Assembly (NCBI RefSeq): GCF_000717185.1
Contig: NZ_JNYE01000022.1
Span: 1 to 64,000, forward strand
DNA length: 64,000 nt
From: Kitasatospora phosalacinea
GTDB lineage: Bacteria > Actinomycetota > Actinomycetes > Streptomycetales > Streptomycetaceae
Direction of reading: 5' to 3'
Positions 34,281 through 42,279 of the stretch are shown piece by piece; the first letter of the stretch is position 1, and the number at the start of each line of letters is the position of its first letter. The notes beneath the pieces were generated by a model. That model was not told the origin of the DNA. It was given only the letters and a program-made list of their open reading frames with translations, and ran no database searches. A program made the position numbers and the translations under genes.

Positions 34281-35318
34281 TCAGACCCGGCGGATGGTGG
34301 AGATCGGCAGGGTGTCGACCTTCATCGTCTTCACCACGTCACCGGTGCGCGGCGCGTGCACCACCAGGCCGTTGCCGATGTACATGCCGACGTGGTGCCG
34401 GTCGCTGTAGTAGACGACCAGGTCGCCCGGCTGCGCGTTGTGCCAGTCGGTGCCCACGTTCACGCCGTAGCTGCCCTGCGACTGCGAGGTGCGCGGCAGC
34501 GAGACGCCCGCCTGCTTGTACGCCCACACCATCAGGCCCGAGCAGTCGAAGGTGCTCGACCCGGTGGCGCCCCAGACGTACGGCGAGCCCTGCTTGCCGA
34601 GCGCCGCCGCCACCGCGGTCGCCGCGTAGCCGCTGGCCTTCGGCAGGGTGGCCGGGTCGACCCGGGAGGCGCTGCGCGAGGCGCTGCCGCCGCTGCCCCG
34701 CAGGATCGCGGCCCGGTCCGCGGCGTTCAGCTTGGAGAGCAGCTTCTGCGCCTCGGCGAGCTTGCTGTTCACGTCGTTCTTGGCGTCGTTGAGCGCCTGG
34801 GTCTGGCTGTCCAGCTCGCTGAGGACCTGCGCGGCCTCCTGCTTCTGCTGGTCCAGGCGGCGCTGCTGGTCCTTGAGCGACTTCAGCGTGTCGGCCTGGG
34901 TGGTGGCGGCCTGGTCGAAGGAGGACGCCTTGGTGAGGTACTGGTCCGGGTCGGAGGAGAGCATCAGCTGCATCGACGGGTCGACGCCGCCCTGCCGGTA
35001 CTGGTCGGCGGCCACCACCGAGAGCCCGGAGGCCAGCTCGGTCAGCTGCTCCTGGCCGCGGGCCACCTGGTCCTGGAGGTCGGCGGCCTGCTTGCGCAGC
35101 TGGTCGGCCCGCTCCTTGGCGCCGTTGTACTTCTCGGCCGCCTGCTCCTGCTCCTCCAGCAGCTTGTCGACCTGCGCCTTGACCTCGTCCTTGTTCGGCT
35201 GGGCCGGGGCGGCGTGCGCGCTGGCCTGGGCCGTCAGGGCGACCGCGGTCGCGGCGGCGGCGGTGAACACGGAGATCCGCGCACGGCTCGGCTGCTTGGG
35301 ACGGCGGTGGGAGGCCAA
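34281..35318 (-). CDS. NlpC/P60 cell-wall hydrolase (C40 peptidase) 3
   Basis: The 345-residue third copy is closest to copy 2, with the same ASHRRPKQ start, signal peptide (ISVFTAAAATAVALTAQASA), coiled coil and C-terminal NlpC/P60 domain (TFDCSGLMVW, RHHVGMYIG, VVHAPRTG). The start is a TTG at 35318 preceded by AAGGAG. Unlike copy 2, its leader is short and carries no riboswitch. A TAGGGT hexamer upstream (minus strand, 35388-35393) is a possible -10 element. The three genes look like tandem duplication followed by regulatory divergence. Confidence 0.93.
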   Translation of the reverse strand: MASHRRPKQPSRARISVFTAAAATAVALTAQASAHAAPAQPNKDEVKAQVDKLLEEQEQAAEKYNGAKERADQLRKQAADLQDQVARGQEQLTELASGLSVVAADQYRQGGVDPSMQLMLSSDPDQYLTKASSFDQAATTQADTLKSLKDQQRRLDQQKQEAAQVLSELDSQTQALNDAKNDVNSKLAEAQKLLSKLNAADRAAILRGSGGSASRSASRVDPATLPKASGYAATAVAAALGKQGSPYVWGATGSSTFDCSGLMVWAYKQAGVSLPRTSQSQGSYGVNVGTDWHNAQPGDLVVYYSDRHHVGMYIGNGLVVHAPRTGDVVKTMKVDTLPISTIRRV

Positions 35319-35504
35319 GGGGGTGCTCCTTCTTCCTGCTGGACTCACCCCAACGAGTGATAGTCCGGAATATAGGTTTGACGCCAGACCCTAGTGAAGT
35401 CCCCACCCCCGCGTCCACTCCCGGGGGGCTTCCGGTCCACCCCGCACGACGCCCTTCACCGGACCGTCACACGCCGGTCGCCCGTCCGCCCCCCTGACCG
35501 CACC

Positions 35505-36908
35505 TCAGCTGCGCGCCAGCCGGTTCAGCAGCAGCACCGAGGCCACCGGCCGGGCACCGGCCTTGCGCACCCCGTCCGCGACCTCCCGGTCCGCGGAGAC
35601 CACCACCACCGGCCGCCCCTGCGGCTCGGCCCGCACCAGTCGGCGGATCAGCTCGTCCGCGGTCTCCCCGGTGCGGCTGAACCGCACCCGCACCCCGCGC
35701 GGCGGCGCCATGATCACCGGGACGTCCAGGTCCTGGCCGTCGAACACGCAGGTCACCTCGGCCTGGGTCCGCTGGGCCAGCATCGCCAGGCCGCCCAGCA
35801 GCCTCATCCGCTGCTGCTCCAGCGGCAGTTGGGGGTAGCCGGTCTTGGTGACGTTGTAGCCGTCCACCACCAGGTGGACCTGCGGGAGGGCCAGCAGCTG
35901 GTCCAGCAGCGCCGGGTCGTCCTCGGCCAGGCCGCGCCGGGCCACGTCGTGCGGCGAGGCCGAAGCGGGCTCCACCGCCTCCACCAGGTCGGCCGGGCGC
36001 AGCGCCGTCACCGGCAGCGCCAGCTCCCGCTGCAGGCCCTGGGCCGACTGCAGCACGGTGTCCAGCAGCAGGCGCAGCCGCATGTCCTCCACGCTGCGGC
36101 CCTCGCGGGCGGTGCGCCGCCCGCTCTCCACCGTGGCCTCCAGCTCGGCGACCCGGTGCCGCAGCCGCCGGGCCTCGCCCTCGGCGGCGCTGCGCTCGGC
36201 GGCCGCGGTGGCCCGGGCCGCCTCCAGCTCCCCGAGCAGGCGGCGGCTCTCCGCCTGCGCCCGGCGGGTGTCCGCCTCCAGCGAGCGGACCTTCTTGCGC
36301 AGCGACTCCGCCTCCCGGCGGACGCCCTCGACCTCGGCCCGGTGCCGCTCCAGCTCGCCGCGGGCCGCGGCCCGGGCCTCCGCCAGCTCCTCCTGGAGCT
36401 TCCCGGCCAGCCGGGCGGCCTCGGCGGCGGCGCCCTCGGCGTCGACCCGCTCGGCCTCCTCCCCGGCCTCCTCCACCAGCCGGGCCCAGCCGGACGGGCG
36501 CACCAGGTAGGCGGCGGCCGCGACGTCCATCGGGTCGGCGGCGGCCGGAACGGTGCCCGCCTCCAGCGCCTGCACCAGGTCGGGCTGGCCCAGCCGCAGC
36601 CGCTCGGCTATCCGGACCCGGAACGCCGGGTCGGACTCCAGCGCGGCGGCCAGCGCGGTCCCCGCGTACTTGGCCCGCCGGGCGGGGGTGAACTTGGCGT
36701 ACGGGCGCAGCGAGGCGGGCAGCTCGCCCGGCGCGATGCCGCCGAGCGCGTCCGAGGCGATGCCGACCACCCGGCGGCGCACGCCCTCGGGCAGGGGGCG
36801 GCCGGTCGCCTCCGGGCCGTCCTGCGCCTCCGGGCCGTCCTGCGCGTCGGGGGCCGGGGCGGGCGCGGTCCCGTCCGTGCCCGCGGGCGCGTTCGCTGCC
36901 TCCGCCAC
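35505..36908 (-). CDS. NYN-domain putative RNase
   Basis: The 467-residue protein ends in a NYN/PIN-like nuclease domain (about 335-465). HLVVDGYNVTKTGYP holds the first catalytic aspartate, TCVFDGQDLDVP the second acid, and VVVVSADREVADGV the third. Upstream is a long alanine/glutamate/arginine-rich coiled coil (about 165-290), and residues 1-40 are low complexity with a duplicated AQDGPE segment. The domain is of the YacP type, linked to mRNA or ribosome-associated cleavage in other bacteria. The target here is not known. It starts at GTG 36908 after GAGGAC. Confidence 0.86.
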   Translation of the reverse strand: MAEAANAPAGTDGTAPAPAPDAQDGPEAQDGPEATGRPLPEGVRRRVVGIASDALGGIAPGELPASLRPYAKFTPARRAKYAGTALAAALESDPAFRVRIAERLRLGQPDLVQALEAGTVPAAADPMDVAAAAYLVRPSGWARLVEEAGEEAERVDAEGAAAEAARLAGKLQEELAEARAAARGELERHRAEVEGVRREAESLRKKVRSLEADTRRAQAESRRLLGELEAARATAAAERSAAEGEARRLRHRVAELEATVESGRRTAREGRSVEDMRLRLLLDTVLQSAQGLQRELALPVTALRPADLVEAVEPASASPHDVARRGLAEDDPALLDQLLALPQVHLVVDGYNVTKTGYPQLPLEQQRMRLLGGLAMLAQRTQAEVTCVFDGQDLDVPVIMAPPRGVRVRFSRTGETADELIRRLVRAEPQGRPVVVVSADREVADGVRKAGARPVASVLLLNRLARS

Positions 36909-37036
36909 TGTCCTCGGCTCCGATCCTGGTCCGGGCGGGGCCCTCCCGGCGGGTGCCGGGCGGGGCGCTGGGTCCGCCGCTGCTGCAATTGTCCCGTCTA
37001 CCGTGCCGCACCGACAGCACCCCGCCGACGAGTCCG

Positions 37037-37073
37037 CCCCGCGTCCCCGTCCGGGCCGGACGGGGACGCGGGG
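37037..37073 (-). terminator. 16-bp perfect terminator hairpin
   Basis: CCCCGCGTCCCCGTCC (37037-37052) pairs perfectly with 37058-37073 around a five-base loop. It lies 16 bases past the stop of the zinc-ribbon gene on the minus strand and precedes the NYN gene. It is one of the strongest hairpins in the window. Confidence 0.82.
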
Positions 37074-37088
37074 CGGTCGGGTGCTGCC

Positions 37089-37355
37089 TCAGCCCTGCGG
37101 GGCGTCGCCCTCCGCGGGCTCCTCGGCGCCCGGACGGGCCACCAGCTCGACCTGGTCGACGGCGTTGCACCAGCGGCAGCGCACCGACTCGATGGTCTCG
37201 GACAGCACCTGGGTCTCCTCGACCTTGGACTCGCCGGAGAGGTCGAAGTGCAGGAAGTCGGTCACCCGGGACGAACGGGTGACGTCGAACCGGGTCAGGT
37301 TGCCGCACAGGGTGCAGCGCCAGCGGGTCTCGGCGGTCGGCGCGGCAATGCTCAT
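37089..37355 (-). CDS. Small zinc-ribbon protein, unknown function
   Basis: The 88-residue protein has two CxxC pairs, WRCTLCGN near residue 14 and VRCRWCNA near residue 60, that should bind one zinc ion. Between them is an acidic segment with TDFLHFDLSGESKV. I believe it is a conserved actinobacterial hypothetical. It may bind nucleic acid or a protein partner, but nothing in the sequence decides. It ends before a strong terminator and diverges from the rhomboid gene, so it is a single-gene unit. Confidence 0.75.
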   Translation of the reverse strand: MSIAAPTAETRWRCTLCGNLTRFDVTRSSRVTDFLHFDLSGESKVEETQVLSETIESVRCRWCNAVDQVELVARPGAEEPAEGDAPQG

Positions 37356-37506
37356 CAGTGTGGTCCCTCTCGGCTGGTCCCGGTTCCGGGCCTCCAGCCT
37401 ATTGCCTGTCGGTGGACGGCCGGATCACCGGTCCACAGCCCGGACGCTCACCCGGCCGGAGCAGCGCCCGGTGTCGCGGGTGCGCCCCCGAGGAATGCTG
37501 ACCGGC

Positions 37507-38310
37507 ATGGTGCTCTCCGCCCCCGCCCGGGCCGGTTCGCCGGCGGCCGAGCGGGCCGCCGGCACCCCGGTCGCCACGTACCTGCTGATCGCCCTGGCCG
37601 CACTGGTCATGCTGACCGGCCCGGCCGGCCTGAACCCGCTGTACGGCAGCGGCGACGCCCGCGCCTGCGCCGAGCAGCGCTACGAGCACCGCTGGGGCGC
37701 CGTCCCGACCGAGCTGCTGGGCGGCCGCCCCCTGACGGCCGCCCAGCTGTCGGCGCTCCCCCCAGCGGCGCCCGGCTGCGTGCTTCCGGCCACTCCCGGC
37801 AAGATCCCCGAACTCTCGGTGCTGACCGCGCTGTTCGTCCACGCGGGCTGGCTGCACCTGATCGGCAACCTGCTGTTCCTGTTCGTCTTCGGCCCCGCCG
37901 TGGAGGCCCGGCTGGGCCGGGTCCGCTTCCTGGTCGGCTACCTGGCGATCGGCTGCCTGGCCACGTACGGCTACGCGCTGGCCGAGGCGGGCACCCCGGA
38001 CGCGGTGCGGGCGCTGGTCGGCGCGTCCGGTGCGATCGCCGGGGTGCTGGGCGCGTTCCTGCGGCTGCACCCGAGGGCCCGGGTGACCGCGCTGGTGCCG
38101 CTGCTGCTGTTCCTGCCGCTGCGCTTCCCGGCCTGGCTGGTGCTCGGCCTGTGGTTCGTCCTGCAGTTCTGGTCGGTCACCTCCGGGGGCGACGGGGTGG
38201 CCTACCTGGTGCACGTGATCGGCTTCGTGACGGGCTGGTTGTTCGCGTGGGCCGCCCGTCCGGCGGGCGATACCCTGGGCGCACCTTCTCGAACGGGAGT
38301 TGCCCAGTGA
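37507..38310 (+). CDS. Rhomboid intramembrane serine protease
   Basis: Rhomboids cleave membrane proteins inside the lipid bilayer. The 267-residue protein has about six membrane helices. The catalytic serine is Ser174 in GASGAIAGV and the histidine is His236 in HVIGFVTGW; the helix 2 histidines lie in HAGWLHLIGN (112-121). An inserted loop at 40-100 between helices 1 and 2 is longer than in minimal rhomboids and contains two cysteines (54, 91). Start choice is between ATG 37495 and 37507: GAGGA abuts the first and is 13 bases before the second. Its TGA overlaps the GTG of the next gene. Confidence 0.9.
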   Translation: MVLSAPARAGSPAAERAAGTPVATYLLIALAALVMLTGPAGLNPLYGSGDARACAEQRYEHRWGAVPTELLGGRPLTAAQLSALPPAAPGCVLPATPGKIPELSVLTALFVHAGWLHLIGNLLFLFVFGPAVEARLGRVRFLVGYLAIGCLATYGYALAEAGTPDAVRALVGASGAIAGVLGAFLRLHPRARVTALVPLLLFLPLRFPAWLVLGLWFVLQFWSVTSGGDGVAYLVHVIGFVTGWLFAWAARPAGDTLGAPSRTGVAQ

Positions 38311-38588
38311 TCACCGCGATCGTCCTCATCAGCACCGACGTCGACCGGATCCCCGAGATCGCCGAGGCGATCGCCGCCATCGAGGGCGTCAGCGAGGTCT
38401 ACTCCGTCACCGGCACCTACGACCTGGTCGCGATGGTCCGGGTCCGGAGCCACGAGGACCTGGCCGAGGTGATCCCCGGCCGCCTGAACAAGGTCCCGGG
38501 CGTCACCGACACCGAGACCCACATCGCCTTCCGCACCTACTCCCAGCACGACCTGGAGGCCGCGTTCTCGCTCGGCCTGGACGGCTGA
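38307..38588 (+). CDS. Stand-alone Lrp/AsnC ligand-binding (RAM) domain protein
   Basis: The 93-residue protein consists only of the RAM/Lrp-AsnC effector domain, with no helix-turn-helix. VITAIVLISTDVDRIPEIAE starts the ferredoxin-like fold, and GVSEVYSVTGTYDLVAMVRV covers the central strands that form the amino-acid-binding dimer interface. Such proteins may bind amino acids or modulate full-length Lrp regulators. The GTG overlaps the rhomboid TGA, so the pair are co-translated in an unusual combination; a functional link is unknown. Confidence 0.88.
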   Translation: MITAIVLISTDVDRIPEIAEAIAAIEGVSEVYSVTGTYDLVAMVRVRSHEDLAEVIPGRLNKVPGVTDTETHIAFRTYSQHDLEAAFSLGLDG

Positions 38589-38591
38589 GCC

Positions 38592-39956
38592 TCAGCGCTG
38601 CTGCTGGGTGTCGACGACGCAGCGGCCGCCCTCGTTGCGGTAGGTCCACTTCGCGCCGTCGCTGACCAGCTCGCCCACCGCGGTCAGGAACCGGTCCAGG
38701 TGCTCGACCGGGGTCCCGGCGCCGAAGCTGACCCGGATCGCGTTCAGGCTGCGCTCCCCCGGCAGCGACGGCTCCGGCGCCCCGCACTGGCTGGGAGCGG
38801 CCTCCTCGCCGCCGAGCAGGGTCCGCACCAGCGGGTGCGCGCAGAACAGCCCGTCCCGGACGCCGATGCCGTACTCGGCGGACAGCGCGGCCGAGAAGTG
38901 CGAGCTGTTCCAGCCGCGCACCACGAAGGACACCACGCCGACCCGGTCGGAACCCTCGCCGAACAGGCTCAGCACCCGCACCTCGGGGATCGCCGCCAGG
39001 CCCTCGGTCAGCTTCGCCACCAGCGCCCGCTCCCGGGCCTCCAGCGCCTCGAAGCCCGCCTCGTCCAACGCCCGGCAGGCCGAGGCGATCGCGTAGGCGC
39101 CGATCACGTTCGGCGAACCGGCCTCGTGCCGCGCCGGGCCGCTGTGCCACTCCACCGCCACCGAGCCGTCCAGCTCGCGGGCCACCGTCCGGCTCGCCCC
39201 GCCGCCGGCCAGGTACGGCTCCGCCGCGTCCAGCCAGTCCGAGCGGCCCGCCAGCACGCCCGCGCCGAACGGCGCGTACAGCTTGTGACCGGAGAAGGCC
39301 ACCCAGTCGACGCCCAACTCCCGCACCGAGACCCGGTGGTGCGGCGCCAGCTGGGCCGCGTCCAGCACCACCCGGGCGCCGTGGCGGTGCGCGACCGCGG
39401 TCAGCTCCTTGACCGGCCACAGCTCGCCGGTCACGTTCGACGCGCCGGTCACGCAGAACAGCTTCGGGCCCTCGGCCGCGCCCAGCAGCGCCTCCTCCAG
39501 CGCCGACACCGCCTCCGCGTGCGAACGCGGCGCCCGCAGGTAGCTGACCGTCAGGCCCTCGCGGCGCCACGGCAGCAGCGAGGCGTGGTGCTCGGTCTCG
39601 AACGCGAACACCTCGGTCCCGGCCGGGAGCGCCCCCGCCAGCAGGTTCAGCGAGTCGGTGGTCGCCCGGGTGAACACCACCTGGTCGCCGTCCCGCAGGT
39701 CCAGGAACTCGGCGACGGTCCGCCGGCTCTGCTCGAACAGGTCGGTCGACAGCTGCGACAGGTACCCGGCCCCGCGGTGCACCGACCCGTAGTACGGCGC
39801 GTACGCCGCGACGTCGTCCCACACCCGCTTCAGCGCCGGGGCGCTCGCCGCGTAGTCCAGCGCCGCGTACCCGACCTTCTCGCCGGACGCCAGCGGAACC
39901 TCGACGTCCCCGCCCAGCACCGCCAGCGGCTCGCAGATCTCGGTGTTCACGGACAT
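38592..39956 (-). CDS. Class V PLP-dependent aminotransferase (desulfurase-like), SAM-controlled
   Basis: The 454-residue protein belongs to the class V aminotransferase/cysteine desulfurase fold. The PLP lysine is Lys225 in FSGHKLYAP, Asp199 is in VVLDAAQ, and the cofactor-phosphate site is RATTDSLNLL. No flexible SSC cysteine loop like IscS is evident, so the exact reaction on a sulfur or amino compound is open. GGAGGAG precedes the ATG at 39956. The frame remains open upstream only because it passes through a SAM-IV riboswitch. That control strongly suggests a role in sulfur or methionine metabolism. Confidence 0.88.
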   Translation of the reverse strand: MSVNTEICEPLAVLGGDVEVPLASGEKVGYAALDYAASAPALKRVWDDVAAYAPYYGSVHRGAGYLSQLSTDLFEQSRRTVAEFLDLRDGDQVVFTRATTDSLNLLAGALPAGTEVFAFETEHHASLLPWRREGLTVSYLRAPRSHAEAVSALEEALLGAAEGPKLFCVTGASNVTGELWPVKELTAVAHRHGARVVLDAAQLAPHHRVSVRELGVDWVAFSGHKLYAPFGAGVLAGRSDWLDAAEPYLAGGGASRTVARELDGSVAVEWHSGPARHEAGSPNVIGAYAIASACRALDEAGFEALEARERALVAKLTEGLAAIPEVRVLSLFGEGSDRVGVVSFVVRGWNSSHFSAALSAEYGIGVRDGLFCAHPLVRTLLGGEEAAPSQCGAPEPSLPGERSLNAIRVSFGAGTPVEHLDRFLTAVGELVSDGAKWTYRNEGGRCVVDTQQQR

Positions 39957-40001
39957 GGGTGCACTCCTCCACGGGGTCAGGACCCCGGAGGCAGTACACC
40001 C

Positions 40002-40124
40002 GGAAGTCCGCGCTTGCCACGCGGACTTGTCGCCACGCAGCCCGGTCCTCACCCAGGGCACCCCGCCACGGACGGAGGGTTGCCGGACAGCGAGCTGGGG
40101 CTTCGCGCTGTCACTCATGACCTG
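40002..40124 (-). promoter_or_regulatory. SAM-IV riboswitch
   Basis: Read on the minus strand, the leader holds the SAM-IV core in order: GGTCATGAGTG, a stem-loop, CCGGCAACCCTCC, GGCGGGGTGCCCTGGGTGA, GGACC, and a 3' hairpin (AAGTCCGCG/CGCGGACTT, 40004-40012 and 40020-40028) that carries the GGCAAGC pseudoknot loop. This class is known from actinomycetes and senses S-adenosylmethionine. A further hairpin (39972-39987) just before the ribosome binding site could be the expression platform. Confidence 0.92.
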
Positions 40125-40130
40125 GCGAAG

Positions 40131-40158
40131 ACACTACACGAACCCCGCCCCGTCCCAA
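40131..40158 (-). promoter_or_regulatory. Promoter of the SAM-IV riboswitch transcript
   Basis: On the minus strand TTGGGA (40153-40158) and TAGTGT (40131-40136) are 16 bases apart. Transcription would start near 40124, right at the 5' edge of the aptamer, which supports both calls. Confidence 0.65.
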
Positions 40159-40190
40159 CACCCGTCCACATGCCGAGAGCGCCCAGCCCC

Positions 40191-40349
40191 GTCAGGGGCT
40201 CGGGGAACGGCGAGTCCGAGCTGCTGGCGGCCGGAGCCCACCGATGCGTCCGTGCTGCTTCGGGCCGTACTAACGGAACCCGAAGCCACCGCACGCACCG
40301 GCAGTGCACCGCCAGCAGCCCCGAGCCCGCCGTTCCCCGGGCCCCTGAC
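40191..40349. repeat. Long imperfect palindrome (about 72-base arms)
   Basis: The arms 40191-40264 and 40279-40349 are complementary over most of their length. The outer 22 bases match at 21 positions (GTCAGGGGCTCGGGGAACGG and following), a nested CTGCTGGCGG/CCGCCAGCAG pair matches fully, and the inner GCTTCGGG/CCCGAAGC pair closes a 14-base loop. It follows the trpD stop within seven bases. A 22-base exact copy of its outer arm occurs at 57087-57108. It may terminate transcription and is probably a dispersed repeat. Confidence 0.88.
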
Positions 40350-40355
40350 GTGCCC

Positions 40356-41429
40356 TCAGGCTTGCGTGGTCTCCGCCCAGCGCTTCAGCAGCTCCCCCGC
40401 CGCGCCGGAGTCGATCGCCGCCGCCGTCCGCACCATCGCGGCCGCGATCTGCCCGGTGAGCGGCGCGTCCGTCAGCTCCAGCGCGACCAGCGCGGCCGCG
40501 CTGTTGAGCAGGACGGCGTCCCGCACCGGCCCGCGCTCACCGCCCAGCACCCGGCGGGCGACCTCCGCGTTGTACTCGGGGTCGGCGCCGCGCAGCGCCT
40601 CGATGCCGACCAGGTCGATGCCGACCTCGCGCGGGTCGAACCGGGTCTCGGTGACCTCGCCGTCGCGGATGACCCACACGTGCGAGGTGGTGGTGACGGT
40701 CAGCTCGTCGAGCCCGTCGTCGCCGCGGAAGACCAGGCCCTGCGCGCCGCGCCGGGCCAGGACGCCGGCGATCAGCCCGGCGAGGCGGGTGTCGAAGCAG
40801 CCGATGGCGTGCGAGGTGACCTTGGCCGGGTTGGTGAGCGGGCCGAGGATGTTGAAGACCGTGGGGACGGCCAGCTCGGCGCGCGCCTGGGCGGTGTGGC
40901 GCATCGCGGGGTGGAACTTCGCGGCGAAGCAGAAGGTCAGGCCGACCTCCTCGGCCACCGCCGCGACCCGTTCCGCGGAGAGCTCCAGGTTGACCCCGAG
41001 CCGGCCGAGCACGTCCGAGGAGCCGGAGGCCGAGGAGGAGGCCCGGTTGCCGTGCTTGACGACCTTCGCCCCGGCCGCGGCGGCGACCACCGCAGACATG
41101 GTGGAGATGTTGACGGTCTTGGCCCGGTCGCCGCCGGTGCCGACGATGTCGACCGCCGGGCCGGGGATGTCCAGCGGCAGGGCGTGCGCGTACATCGTCT
41201 CGACCAGGCCGGCGATCTCCTCGACGGTCTCGCCCTTGCCGCGCATGGCGACCAGGAACCCGGCGACCTGGACGGGGCTGGCCTCGCCGCTCATGATCCG
41301 GTCCATCGCCCAGGCGGTGTCCGCCTGGGCGAGGTCGTTGCCCTGCAGCAGCGAGCTCAGCAGGTCCGGCCAGGTGCGGACCACCTGCGCGGGGTCGCTA
41401 CCGCCGTTCGCAGAGTGCGCGTTCACCAT
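40356..41429 (-). CDS. trpD: Anthranilate phosphoribosyltransferase TrpD
   Basis: TrpD transfers phosphoribose from PRPP to anthranilate, the second tryptophan-branch step. The 357-residue protein shows [17 protein letters not shown] (PRPP-binding glycine loop and KTVNIST), [17 protein letters not shown], and [11 protein letters not shown]. It lies apart from trpEG (28 kb upstream in this window) and shows no trp leader. It is followed by a long palindrome and lies next to the respiratory genes, as in S. coelicolor. The ATG at 41429 is followed closely by a GTG-poor N-terminus, typical of this family. Confidence 0.96.
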   Translation of the reverse strand: MVNAHSANGGSDPAQVVRTWPDLLSSLLQGNDLAQADTAWAMDRIMSGEASPVQVAGFLVAMRGKGETVEEIAGLVETMYAHALPLDIPGPAVDIVGTGGDRAKTVNISTMSAVVAAAAGAKVVKHGNRASSSASGSSDVLGRLGVNLELSAERVAAVAEEVGLTFCFAAKFHPAMRHTAQARAELAVPTVFNILGPLTNPAKVTSHAIGCFDTRLAGLIAGVLARRGAQGLVFRGDDGLDELTVTTTSHVWVIRDGEVTETRFDPREVGIDLVGIEALRGADPEYNAEVARRVLGGERGPVRDAVLLNSAAALVALELTDAPLTGQIAAAMVRTAAAIDSGAAGELLKRWAETTQA

Positions 41430-41549
41430 GGCCGACTCCAGCTCTCGTCTACGTCCCAGAGGAATGGACGTCAGCCTATCGAGCGAGCGGGGACGGCCGC
41501 CCGGGGTTGCCGTCCCCTTCTCTCCAGTTGAGACGCGGCGGTGGGACGG

Positions 41550-41975
41550 TCAGCGCCCCGCGGGCGCCCGCCGGGCCAGCCGGGCCCGCAGCAGCGCGGT
41601 CGCGGCGTCGGCGAGCGCGACCGGGTCGACGGGGTGCGAGATGGCGGCGTCGGCCCGGCTCCAGGCGGCGAGCCAGGAGTCCTGCGGGCGGCCGATCACG
41701 ACCAGGACCGGCGGGCAGCCGTAGATCTCGTCCTTCAGCTGCCGGGTCAGCCCGAGCCCGCCGACGGGGGCGGCCTCGCCGTCCAGCACGCACAGGTCGA
41801 TCCCGCCCTTCTCCAGGGCGCGCAGCACCGCGGGCGCGGTGGCGCACTCCAGGTAGTCGAGGGCGGGGACGTCCGCGGCGGGCCGCCTGCCGAGGGCGAG
41901 GGTCACCTGCTCACGGGTGTTGCGGTCGTCGCTGTAGACGAGAACGGTGAGCGTCTCGTCGGAGTGCTGCGCCAT
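41550..41975 (-). CDS. Degenerate receiver-domain (pseudo-response-regulator) protein
   Basis: The 141-residue protein is a lone CheY-like receiver. The beta1 segment is LTVLVYSDDRNTREQV, and IDLCVLDGEAAPVGG keeps an aspartate where phosphorylation normally occurs. The conserved lysine before the final cis-proline is replaced: the position reads AAISHPVDP instead of a KP motif. It therefore may not switch by ordinary phosphorylation. No histidine kinase or output domain is present. It is divergent from ctaE and may be tied to the respiratory cluster or to trpD on the same strand, but this is unproven. Confidence 0.8.
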   Translation of the reverse strand: MAQHSDETLTVLVYSDDRNTREQVTLALGRRPAADVPALDYLECATAPAVLRALEKGGIDLCVLDGEAAPVGGLGLTRQLKDEIYGCPPVLVVIGRPQDSWLAAWSRADAAISHPVDPVALADAATALLRARLARRAPAGR

Positions 41976-42279
41976 GGCCCCTGCTTCCTGGTGCTCGTCC
42001 TCTTATATGTGTGCCCACGCCGGGCGGCCCCGACCGAACGGCCCAGTGTGACCCGGGCCACGTCCTTGGACGGATGCTACTCCCGCGGGCCCGTCCTGCG
42101 GAGACCCCGACGCGATCTCGCTCAAGCCGCCGCGCCCTGGACTCACCCCGGCGGCCCAGCGCGCTCACCCGTCCGAACAACCGTCAGAAAACGGGCGGTG
42201 CGCGAGGCGGGCATACCTCACGCACCGGACACTCCGAGGGAGACCCCCCGGCGTGAAGACGGAATAAGGGACCGACATA
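41976..42279. other. Divergent region upstream of ctaE
   Basis: This 304-base interval separates the receiver protein and ctaE. It includes TATAAG on the minus strand near 42004 (possible -10 for the receiver gene) and an inverted repeat at 42197-42226 (GGTGCGCGAGG/CCTCACGCACC, one mismatch, 8-base spacer) ending 54 bases before the ctaE ATG. No convincing open frame is seen. Confidence 0.5.

Noticed and set aside
36800..36845. Duplicated 18-base segment in the NYN gene as a functional repeat
   Set aside because: Two copies only, in a low-complexity linker; probably slippage without consequence.
35394..38588. A 1064-residue plus-strand open frame
   Set aside because: It is antisense to the NYN gene for most of its length, with the Pro/Arg/Gly composition of a shadow frame. 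Only its last 93 codons (RAM domain) are a real gene.
38592..40118. 508-residue start for the aminotransferase
   Set aside because: The first 54 codons lie in the SAM-IV aptamer and have no homology features; the ATG at 39956 has GGAGGAG at good spacing.
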